NCBI GenBank assembly: GCA_050633205.1
Contig: JBOEGA010000011.1
Coordinates: forward strand, 1 to 43,238
Source: CBDHHC01 sp050633205
Lineage (GTDB): Bacteria > Pseudomonadota > Alphaproteobacteria > Rhizobiales > CBDHHC01
Direction: 5' to 3'
DNA: 43,238 bases
Shown here: piece after piece, positions 14,434-23,000 of the stretch
How the letters are laid out: each line of letters begins with the position of its first letter
Position numbering within the stretch: the first letter of the stretch is position 1
The notes under the pieces: model-generated
Databases searched by the model: none
Told to the model about the DNA's origin: nothing
The model's input: only the letters and a program-made list of their open reading frames with translations
Made by a program: the position numbers and the translations under genes

Positions 14434-16473
14434 ATGAATACCAACCCCCTTTTTAAGGAGTGGAGTGATGCATCTCAGTTGCCTCCATTCTCTCAAATCA
14501 AGAACGAACATTTTGAAGAAGCTTTTGATAAGGCTATTGAGCAACAAAGTGCAGAGTTTCTGGCAATAGCGGAGCAGGAAGCTGACCCGACATTTGAAAA
14601 TACTATCGAAAGCCTTGAAAAAAGCGGGCAACTCCTGACAAGAGTTTGCGCAGTTTTTTTTAATCTCGCTGCTGCTGACACAAACAAGGAAATTCAGAGA
14701 ATTCAACGGGACATTTCTCCGCGTTTGGCAAAACATAATAACGACCTGTTTCTGAATCAGAAGATGTTTGAACGAGTGGAAGTGTTGTGCAGGGACAGGA
14801 AAGCGCTGGGGTTAACCTCCGAGCAGTCTATGCTTCTTACGAGATATGAAAAAAATTTCAAAAGGGCCGGCGCTCAGTTAGATGAAAAGGCCAGAGGGCG
14901 TATTAATGAAATCTCTCAAAGACTGGCACAGATATCTGCAAGTTTTTCTCAGAACGTATTAAAGAACGAAGCTGACTATCAGCTCGTACTGGAAAGTGAG
15001 AAAGATCTGGAAGGCCTGCCAGCTTCTCTGGTTAAGTCGGCTGCCAGAACTGCTGCAGACAGAGGAATGCCTGGTAAGAAAGTCATTACGCTGTCAAGGT
15101 CCAGTATAGAACCTTTTCTGCAGTTCTCCACCCGGAGGGACCTGAGGGAAACAGCTTTCAAAGCCTGGATAAACCGTGGGGCAAATGGAGATGAAGCTGA
15201 CAATCGGGACCTGATAGCTGAAACGGTCAGGCTCAGAAATGAAAAGGCCAGGCTTTTGGGCTTCAGGAACTTTGCTGAATATAAACTTGATAATTGTATG
15301 GCTAAAAAACCTGAGATAGCCCGTGAGTTACTTATGGGAGTTTGGGAAAAAGCAGCGAAAAAAGTTGAAGAAGAGCGGGGGTTTCTGCAACAGGAAATGC
15401 TCTCGGATGGCATAAATGATAAACTTCAGCCTTGGGACTGGCGTTTCTACGCAGAGCGTGTCCGTAAAGAAAAATTTGATTTAAATGATGCTGACATTAA
15501 GCCATTTTTCCAACTGGATAATATTATCAATGCCTCATTCTATACAGCGACAAAACTGTTTGGAATAACATTCGAAGAAGTAACCGGGTGCGAGATATAC
15601 CATCCGGATGTTCGGGTATGGGATGTTAAAAACGCTGAAGGTGAGATGATTGCCCGTTTTATAGGCGATTATTTTGCCCGTCCGTCAAAACAGGGCGGAG
15701 CATGGATGAGTTCTTTCAGAAGCCAGGAGCGTTTAAGCGGTAATATTATCCCGATTATTGTAAATGTACTGAATCTGGTAAAAGGGGGCGAAGGCGAGCC
15801 TTCACTCGTCACCTATGATGACGCGACAACAATTTTTCATGAATTTGGTCATGCTCTCCATGGAATGCTATCCAACGTGACATACCCTGGCCTGTCTGGA
15901 ACAAATGTAGACAGAGATTTTGTTGAGCTTCCTTCTCAATTATATGAGCATTGGTTATCTGAACCTGAAGTTTTAAATAAATTTGCGGTCCATTATGAAA
16001 CGGGCGAAGCCATATCGGAAAGTTTGCTTGTTAAAGTTAATAGTGCAAGAAATTTCAATCAGGGATTTATGACAACAGAATATTTGGCCTGTGCTCTGGT
16101 TGATTTGCAGCTTCATGAAACAGTTCTCGATGATAGTTTTGATGTAGAGCATTTTGAAGCAGACGCTTTACAGCAGCTGAAAATGCCTTCTGAAATAGTC
16201 ATGAGACACCGCCTGCCTCATTTCCAGCATCTGTTTTCAGGAGAAAGTTATGCCTCTGGTTACTATAGCTATATGTGGTCAGAAGTAATGGATTGTGACG
16301 CATTTAAAGCTTTTGAAGAAAGTGGCGATGTATTTAACTCTGATCTGGCATTAAAGTTAAAAAAATACATTTACTCTTCTGGTGGTACCATGGATCCGGA
16401 GGAAGCGTATCAGGCATTTAGAGGCAGGCAACCTTCAGTAGAAGCACTTCTTGATAAGCGTGGTTTAAAATAG
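14434..16473 (+). CDS. M3 family oligopeptidase (PrlC/Dcp-like)
   Basis: A 679-residue cytoplasmic zinc metallopeptidase of family M3A, which cleaves small peptides including signal-peptide fragments. The zinc motif HEFGH (H469, E470, H473) lies in IFHEFGHALHGMLS, and the third ligand is the Glu in DFVELPSQLYEHW about 25 residues on. Length is that of oligopeptidase A and dipeptidyl carboxypeptidase (about 680). The N-terminal half is the usual helical cap. I cannot safely tell the endo- from the carboxy-dipeptidase form. No signal peptide. The gene ends 24 bases before a strong terminator. Confidence 0.93.
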   Translation: MNTNPLFKEWSDASQLPPFSQIKNEHFEEAFDKAIEQQSAEFLAIAEQEADPTFENTIESLEKSGQLLTRVCAVFFNLAAADTNKEIQRIQRDISPRLAKHNNDLFLNQKMFERVEVLCRDRKALGLTSEQSMLLTRYEKNFKRAGAQLDEKARGRINEISQRLAQISASFSQNVLKNEADYQLVLESEKDLEGLPASLVKSAARTAADRGMPGKKVITLSRSSIEPFLQFSTRRDLRETAFKAWINRGANGDEADNRDLIAETVRLRNEKARLLGFRNFAEYKLDNCMAKKPEIARELLMGVWEKAAKKVEEERGFLQQEMLSDGINDKLQPWDWRFYAERVRKEKFDLNDADIKPFFQLDNIINASFYTATKLFGITFEEVTGCEIYHPDVRVWDVKNAEGEMIARFIGDYFARPSKQGGAWMSSFRSQERLSGNIIPIIVNVLNLVKGGEGEPSLVTYDDATTIFHEFGHALHGMLSNVTYPGLSGTNVDRDFVELPSQLYEHWLSEPEVLNKFAVHYETGEAISESLLVKVNSARNFNQGFMTTEYLACALVDLQLHETVLDDSFDVEHFEADALQQLKMPSEIVMRHRLPHFQHLFSGESYASGYYSYMWSEVMDCDAFKAFEESGDVFNSDLALKLKKYIYSSGGTMDPEEAYQAFRGRQPSVEALLDKRGLK

Positions 16474-16497
16474 CAATTTATTATCAATAGTATAGGC

Positions 16498-16529
16498 AAA
16501 ACAGTTTTCCTGTTCAGGAGAACTGTTTT
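16498..16529 (+). terminator. terminator of the M3 peptidase gene
   Basis: A 14-bp stem with one G-T pair (AAAACAGTTTTCCT at 16498-16511 and AGGAGAACTGTTTT at 16516-16529) and a 4-base loop. The stem's own A and T ends provide the T-run, so it could work in both directions. Confidence 0.85.
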
Positions 16530-16577
16530 GTCGTGTTCTGACTTGACATAACTACATTCCCGCACCCCCTACTTAGG

Positions 16578-16645
16578 TATAATGCTTCAGGGGCTTACCT
16601 CAATAAATTAGTGTTGTAGACTAACTCATGCCACAATTTATTGAG
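16578..16645 (+). promoter_or_regulatory. TATAAT promoter element followed by an 11-bp inverted repeat in a long leader
   Basis: A perfect -10 TATAAT is at 16578-16583, with no good -35 at the usual spacing. Just before it is the near-palindrome TACTTAGGTA (16570-16579). Within what would be the first 60 transcribed bases, CTCAATAAATT (16599-16609) pairs perfectly with AATTTATTGAG (16635-16645) over a 25-base loop. The next gene starts 301 bases later, so this is a long structured leader or an independent small RNA. Nothing else in 16530-16946 is recognisable. Confidence 0.5.
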
Positions 16646-16946
16646 AATGTTTTTAACCGTTGCTGGGGTTGCTTGTAGAAAAATACAAATAAAAAAGATA
16701 AAAGGTTAGCTCAGTAGTGTAATAGGCGGGATAGCCTAGTGAATTATCTCTGGGACACAACTTGATTAGTACGAGTAAACGTTATCCTTACGACGTATTG
16801 ATTCTGCTTTTTACCCGTTATATTGAGTATATTACTCATAAATGCGGGGAAAATGCATTTCCAGGTGATGCTGTAGCGGGATATTTGTTCCGATGCAGTG
16901 AGTAGAAATTGACCAGTAAGTAAATGAACCTGTCGGTGTGTAAACG

Positions 16947-19160
16947 ATGACGAAAACAAATGAACCGCAAGACCCATTAACGGCCACTCAAAATGAGTCT
17001 GAAGGTACAAGCAGCCATAATACTAACGATGGATGGGGCGAGCCAGCTCCTGCCAATAATGATGGATGGGGACAGGAAACCCCTGCTGATGAAGGTTGGC
17101 AGCAGGCATCATCAAATGATGACGGTAAAGATTTATGGTCGGATAATCTGAGTTCGGAAAGCGTGGAAGAAGCTTTTCTTGCCTTGATCCAGTCAAATAA
17201 GCCGCAGGAAGAAGCAGAGATCTCTTCAAAGCCGGCCCCATTATCAGAAACAGCATCTAAGCCGGAAGAGTTTTCTACTTTTGGTACCGCTGCTTCATCA
17301 GGGGCTGCAGTAGAAGATGAGGCTGCCTCTTTCTTATCGATGAACCAGTCATCACTGGAAGAAAAAACACAAAGCTCTGCAGACGCTCAATTAAACCCCT
17401 TCCAGCCAGTTGCTGCTGAAGAGGGTAGCTTGCATGAGCGGTTAGCTGAAGAAATTTTTAGCGATATGAGCGCTGATGACCTGCCGGAAGTTACTGCAAC
17501 TGAAGGCCAGTCGATCACTGACGCTCTTTCTGAAACAATAGCTGAAAGTCTTGCTGAATTACAGTCTGGTCAGGCTGTAGCCGAGACAGCAGAACTTGCC
17601 AATCAGGTAAGGCAGGAAATTGCTTCATCACAGCCACCAGCTGTGCCGGAATTCCCTGCTGTTAACCCTGTAAATGCATTTCAGCCAAATAAGCTTGAAC
17701 AGGAAACTTCACCTCAGGAGTTTGTTCCAAGTGTAATGCCTTATGCTGCCCTTGAAGAAAACATGGGTAGTACAAATAATAACGATGTGGTGACACAACA
17801 GCACACGAAGCCGATTTCATTTGAAAATCAAAAGACAACCCCCCCTCAGAATCTGAATACTCCTCAGGATCCGCAATTTAATCGTGAGTTCCCTTCAGCA
17901 GGCACTCCTGCTCAGTTGAACCCACCGAATGCGATCCACCTGGAAACTCAGAATGAGGCAGAAAGAACTAATGTAGATCCGGAGTTTCAAGCGTTGGTAC
18001 AGTGGAATAATTCAGGTGTCGAGCCTAGTCATCAAGGGCCAAATGACATCCCTAACTTTCTTTCTCAGAAACGTGAGGAAGAAAGTAAGTTCAGCTTCAA
18101 AACAGTCTTTATCTCACTGGGAATAACGGCTGCTGTTGTTAGTATGTTCTACATGGGCTTTCACTTTGGACGAATTAAGCCCACAGAGGATGGTATTGGT
18201 AAAATTGTCGATGCCACAGCTGACCTGAAAAAACAGGAAAATCAGGCTGTTTATGAAAAGCCTTCAGGTGGCGATGACGCTGAAAAAATGTTCAACGAAG
18301 ATGGGCAGGACAATCAGGTTGTTCGTCAGGTTAAGGTTGCACCTTCCAAACCTAAAGCATCAATATCTGTCTTTACTGTAAAAAATCTGAGTGGTACAGC
18401 GGGCCGAACTATCCCGATGAACATAAGGCTTGAAGGTAATAACCTTGGTCTGAAGACAATGTTGCTGTTCCGTGGAATTCCTGGAGAGATTGCTCTTTCA
18501 AAAGGTTTGAAGAGAGAAGATCTCTGGTCTGTTCCAATTTCTGATTTGAATTCACTTTCTCTGGTTGTTCCGGATAACTACAAAGGTCAGTTCAGCTTCG
18601 AGGTGTTTGCATTTAAAGATAAGGAATCTAGCCCGGAAAGACGTCTGGCATCTGTAAACATTGCTTCACAACCAGGTCGTGCAGATGTTGGTGGCGGGAT
18701 TAGCTTTGAAAATAGAGCACCAAAAAGAGTTATTCAGGAGGAAGAAAAAACAGCTGCCCTTCCTAATAATTCGAACTCTTTCGGAAGAGAAGAGCGTCGG
18801 GAACGTGTAAGGCAAACAGCTCCGGCTGAAAAGCCTGTAAGACAGCGACCTGCCAGGAAAAAACAACCGGCACCTGTTGTTTCCCCGCATGTAGAAAAAT
18901 CAATGCTACAGCGTGGTAATGAGCTTCTGAAAAATGGAGATATCTCCGGCGCAAGACTGGTATTTGAGCACATTGCCAGCCTGGGAAGTAAGCATGCTGC
19001 CTTCGCTCTTGCCAGAACTTATGATGAGAACTTTATTGATCAGTTGCTTTCAAGCGGAGTAGTTCCTGAGAAAGAGCTTGCTGTTAAATGGTATAAGAAA
19101 GCTGCTGCCCTTGGGCACAGAGAAGCTGAAGATAGTCTTGCTAAGCTGGGACTTAGATAA
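16947..19160 (+). CDS. acidic single-pass membrane protein with C-terminal Sel1/TPR-like repeat
   Basis: A 737-residue protein that I cannot assign to a named gene. Residues 1-380 are acidic and low in complexity, so probably disordered and cytoplasmic. They begin with a Trp-Gly repeat (DGWG at 28-31 and 39-42, EGW at 49-51). One membrane helix lies at about 385-406 (VFISLGITAAVVSMFYMGF). Residues 470-580 form a probable periplasmic beta domain (FTVKNLSGTAGRTIPMNIRL). A basic Pro/Arg-rich linker leads to Sel1/TPR-like helices at about 650-737 (NGDISGARLVFEHIASLG; KWYKKAAALGHREAEDSLAKLG). Sel1 repeats often scaffold envelope complexes. It has its own leader and terminator, so it is a single-gene unit. 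Confidence 0.75.
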   Translation: MTKTNEPQDPLTATQNESEGTSSHNTNDGWGEPAPANNDGWGQETPADEGWQQASSNDDGKDLWSDNLSSESVEEAFLALIQSNKPQEEAEISSKPAPLSETASKPEEFSTFGTAASSGAAVEDEAASFLSMNQSSLEEKTQSSADAQLNPFQPVAAEEGSLHERLAEEIFSDMSADDLPEVTATEGQSITDALSETIAESLAELQSGQAVAETAELANQVRQEIASSQPPAVPEFPAVNPVNAFQPNKLEQETSPQEFVPSVMPYAALEENMGSTNNNDVVTQQHTKPISFENQKTTPPQNLNTPQDPQFNREFPSAGTPAQLNPPNAIHLETQNEAERTNVDPEFQALVQWNNSGVEPSHQGPNDIPNFLSQKREEESKFSFKTVFISLGITAAVVSMFYMGFHFGRIKPTEDGIGKIVDATADLKKQENQAVYEKPSGGDDAEKMFNEDGQDNQVVRQVKVAPSKPKASISVFTVKNLSGTAGRTIPMNIRLEGNNLGLKTMLLFRGIPGEIALSKGLKREDLWSVPISDLNSLSLVVPDNYKGQFSFEVFAFKDKESSPERRLASVNIASQPGRADVGGGISFENRAPKRVIQEEEKTAALPNNSNSFGREERRERVRQTAPAEKPVRQRPARKKQPAPVVSPHVEKSMLQRGNELLKNGDISGARLVFEHIASLGSKHAAFALARTYDENFIDQLLSSGVVPEKELAVKWYKKAAALGHREAEDSLAKLGLR

Positions 19161-19189
19161 TCATTTAGAAGCTATTCTTTAATATTGAG

Positions 19190-19227
19190 GCCGCAATGTA
19201 ATCCAACGCTACATTGCGGCTTTTTTT
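19190..19227 (+). terminator. strong intrinsic terminator
   Basis: GCCGCAATGTA (19190-19200) and TACATTGCGGC (19210-19220) form a perfect 11-bp stem with a 9-base loop, followed by seven Ts. It separates the acidic membrane protein gene from the RHH-PII gene. Confidence 0.93.
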
Positions 19228-19272
19228 ATTTCTGAGTTCCCTATATTTTCCCTGCCCTTACTTTCATTCCCT

Positions 19273-19296
19273 GTATCTAAATTCAGTATCTAAATT
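19273..19296. promoter_or_regulatory. tandem 11-bp direct repeat in the RHH-PII promoter
   Basis: GTATCTAAATT occurs twice (19273-19283 and 19286-19296), a 13-base period. The core hexamer recurs inverted as AGATAC at 19326-19331 and once more at 19904-19909, before the glutamate dehydrogenase gene. Ribbon-helix-helix proteins typically bind tandem short repeats as paired dimers, so this is a candidate operator for the fusion protein encoded just downstream. That link is inference. Confidence 0.4.
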
Positions 19297-19370
19297 TTCT
19301 TGTTATAAAAGCTTTTAAGTGTGTAAGATACTCAACATACATATTAGCTTTTACCGTTAGAGAAAGAATA

Positions 19371-19868
19371 ATGGAAAAACTGGACCAACGTATTCAGCTG
19401 GTTGCTTCGCAGGAGTTCAACCGCTCAGTCGATGATTGGAGGCGCAACCAGGCCGATTTACCGTCGAGATCAGAGGCTATACGAAGACTGGTTTACTCAG
19501 GATTGGCCAGTGAAAAGGAGAATGCAATGAGAATGATCACTGCCATAATTCGTACTCACAAATACGAAGAAGTACGAGAAGCACTGGTTACATTGGGAGT
19601 TGAGGGAATAACAGTCTCACAGGTAAGTGGGTTTGGCAGGCAAAAAGGTCAGACAGAAATATACCGTGGCTCCGAGTATGAAGTTAAGGAATTGCCTAAG
19701 TTGCGCCTTGAAATCGCAGTATCTGCAAGCCTGGTTGAGAGTGCCATTGCAGCGATAGAGAAAGTTGCCCATACCGGCAAAGTCGGGGATGGAAAAATCT
19801 TTGTAACCAGTTTACTTGATGTTGTGCGAATAAGGACAGGAGAAAGAAAGGAAAATGCCATATCATAA
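19371..19868 (+). CDS. ribbon-helix-helix domain fused to a PII nitrogen-regulatory protein
   Basis: A 165-residue fusion. Residues 1-46 look like a ribbon-helix-helix DNA-binding domain: a basic/hydrophobic strand (QRIQLVAS), then a helix, then PSRSEAIRRLVYSGLA. Residues 53-165 are a complete PII protein (normal length 112). The T-loop GFGRQKGQTEIYRGSEY has the uridylylation tyrosine (PII Tyr51, residue 103). The B-loop is TGKVGDGKIF and the C-loop RIRTGE, so ATP and 2-oxoglutarate binding should be intact. The PII part has its own ribosome site, AAGGAG six bases before the in-frame ATG at 19527, so free PII may be made too. The next gene is NAD-glutamate dehydrogenase. Ordinary GlnB/GlnK lack any DNA-binding domain. 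Confidence 0.9.
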   Translation: MEKLDQRIQLVASQEFNRSVDDWRRNQADLPSRSEAIRRLVYSGLASEKENAMRMITAIIRTHKYEEVREALVTLGVEGITVSQVSGFGRQKGQTEIYRGSEYEVKELPKLRLEIAVSASLVESAIAAIEKVAHTGKVGDGKIFVTSLLDVVRIRTGERKENAIS

Positions 19869-20037
19869 GCCCGGATATGGAATTCTTTTTTGATCCGTAC
19901 GTCAGATACATCTTTATTTCTGTGTTAATAATGAATAATTATTTTCTATGATGGCGACTTTACAAACTATATTACGCGAATCTGAGCTTAACAGCACTTC
20001 ATATTGCTCTGAATAACAATAAAGGTTGGGACGATTT

Positions 20038-23000
20038 ATGGTTGAAAATCTCATAGCCAGTACAGAGTTAGTCGAAAATATCACAGAAGGCCTGCGTGGC
20101 GCGGGGCAAAATCAAACAGAGCTACTGCATTTTGCCAGATACTTTCTTTCGGAATTAACCGAAGAAGATTGTGCACCTTACGAGCAGCCTACTATTCTGG
20201 CTATTTTAAATGACGCATTTCAGTTTATTCATAAACGTCCACCTAATGCCCATAAAATACGGGCCTATGACATAAAAACAGATGTTGATGATAACAGTGG
20301 CACCAATTCAAGAACTGTTATTGAGATACTGAACGATGATATGCCGTTTCTGGTTGACTCAATAATGACTGAGTTATCAGAACAGCACCTGACGCCTCAC
20401 CTGGTACTGCACCCAATCATTCATACAACCCGAAATGAGCATGGTGAATTAAACTCTGTTCTTGATAGCGAGGACATTAATTTTTCTAGCCCTGCAGAGC
20501 GTCCGGCAGGCTACCAGAAAGAAAGCTTCATCCATATCCAGATAGAGTCAATTTCTGATCAGAGGAAAAAGGATGTCGCAACAACAATATCAAATATCCT
20601 GGAGTCTGTGCGCCTGGCAGTAGCAGATTGGCGGGCAATGTTGTTGAAGATTTCAGATACAACAGCATCCTACACGGAATTTCCTCCACCTGTTGAAGTT
20701 ATTAAACTTACTGAATCCATCCATTTTCTGAAATGGCTTACTGATAACCACTTTACATTCCTTGGAATTCGGGAATACCAGCTGTTAGGCGGAGTGGATA
20801 ATGGCTTCCTGAAGCCAGTAGAAGGTTCTGCTTTAGGGATATTGCGGAACAAAGATCTGCAGGTATTGAAACACGCAGGGAGTAACCGCAAGCTAACAGA
20901 ACAAATGAGAAAATTTCTGTTCTCTGAAGAGCCTCTGATGGTTACAAAAGCCAATATTCGCTCGACGATTCACAGAAGAGTTCATCTGGACTATATCGGT
21001 GTGAAAACCTATGACCATTCAGGTGAAATTACAGGTGAACTGGCAATCGTTGGATTGTTTACGTCTGTTGCTTACACTCGCCCTCCCAAAGATATACCTT
21101 TTATTCGGCATAAGGTCGAAACTGCAATGCGCAGATATGGTCTGGCAAGATCCAGCCACGGCTCCAAGGCATTGCAGAATATACTCGACACCTTCCCCAG
21201 AGATGAGCTGTTTCAAATCCAGCCAGAACAGTTGTATGAAACAGCAACAGGAATTGCTTCTCTTGAGTTAAAACCAAGGCCGCGTGTCTTCATTCGTATT
21301 GATGACTTTAAAAGATACGCTTCGATATTGGTCTTTGTTCCAAGGGACTGTTTTTCAACAGAAACACGTCAGGCGGTGGGGAACTTTCTTGCTAAGGCAT
21401 TCCAGGGGCGTATTACCGCTTATTTCCCTTTCTTTCTTGAAAGCCCGATGGTCAGGATACACTTCATCATTGGATTGACTGACGGCGAACTTCCTGAATT
21501 TGATGGAGTGGAAATAGAGAAGCAGGTTGCAGATATTCTGCGAAGCTGGAGAGACGAACTCAAAACAGAATTATCCAGACAGTTCCTTCCAAGCAAAGCA
21601 GGCAATCTGTTATACAAATTTGGCTCTGCATTCCCTGCTGGCTACGAGGAACTAACACCTCCAACTAAAGCAATCCAGGATATTCATAGGCTGGAGCAAT
21701 TGAATGAAAATCATCCAATTGCTATTAATTTCTATCAGAACCCTGATGCTCCTGATGATGAAGTCTGCGCTTCCATATATCATTTGGGTGGCTCCATTCC
21801 TCTCAGTAAACGGGTTCCCGTACTGGAAAATCTGGGATTTGCAGTAATTGATGAAAGAACATTTAAAGTAACTCCTCAAATTGACGATCGTCCCAATGAA
21901 GTCGCGAACCTTCACGACATGGTTCTTCGTGCAAAGGCAGATACGGAAATTGACTGGGAGAAAAGCAGACTCCGGTTGGAGGAAGGCTTTCTTGCCGTAT
22001 GGGATGGTCGGGCTGAAAACGATGTCTATAACAACCTTCTGTCAGTAATTGAGAAAGACTGGAGAGAGATATCTGTAATTCGTGCAATGGGCTCTTATCT
22101 GAGACAGTTGGGAGCTCCGTTCACGCGTGCTTACCTTGGCCAGACTCTGGTAAGGCATCATGATATCACTAAAAATCTGTTGGAACTGTTTAATCTGCGC
22201 TGCAATCCTGAGCTTGATCTGAACTTATCAGATCGCTCTAAAGCCCAGGAAGAGCTCGTTGAGCAGATCGAAAAAGCTTTAATTGAAATTCCAAGCCTTG
22301 ATGAAGACCGGATAGTCAGACTGTTTATGAATCTGATTACTTCAGTTTTAAGAACAAATTTCTATCAGGAAAAGGAAAGTGGAAACGGGTCAGGAGCTAT
22401 CAGCTTTAAGTTCGATAGCAAGAACATTGAAATAGCACCAAATCCAAAACCATATGCAGAAATCTATGTATATTCACCGAGAGTAGAAGGTGTCCATCTG
22501 AGAGGCGGCAAAATTGCCCGAGGTGGGTTGCGTTGGTCAGACAGACAGCAGGATTTCAGAACAGAAGTCCTGGGGTTGGCAAAAGCTCAGCAGGTAAAGA
22601 ACACAGTTATTGTTCCTTCAGGTGCTAAAGGTGGTTTTGTTGCCAAGAATCTGACAGATGAAGCATCCCGTGAGGAACGTCTCGCAGAAGGAATAGAGTG
22701 CTATAAAATTTTTATTTCCAGTCTGCTGTCAGTGACAGATAACCTGGAAGGCCAGAAGGTAGCTCATCCTGAAAATGTAGTATGCTATGACGGTGAGGAT
22801 CCCTATCTGGTTGTGGCAGCAGATAAGGGAACCGCAACATTCTCGGATACCGCCAATAAAATTTCTCAGGATCATAAATTCTGGCTGGATGACGCTTTCG
22901 CATCCGGAGGTTCTGCAGGGTATGACCATAAGAAAATGGGAATTACAGCGCGCGGAGCTTGGGAATCAGTAAAGCGTCACTTCCGGGAAATGGATAGAGA

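Noticed and set aside
16543..16583. TTGACA at 16543 as the -35 of the TATAAT at 16578
   Set aside because: The spacer would be 29 bases, far from the usual 16-18.
16702..16745. tRNA-like string GGTTAGCTCAGTAGTGTAAT
   Set aside because: It resembles a tRNA D-arm, but no acceptor, anticodon or T-arm (GGTTCGANTCC) can be placed around it.
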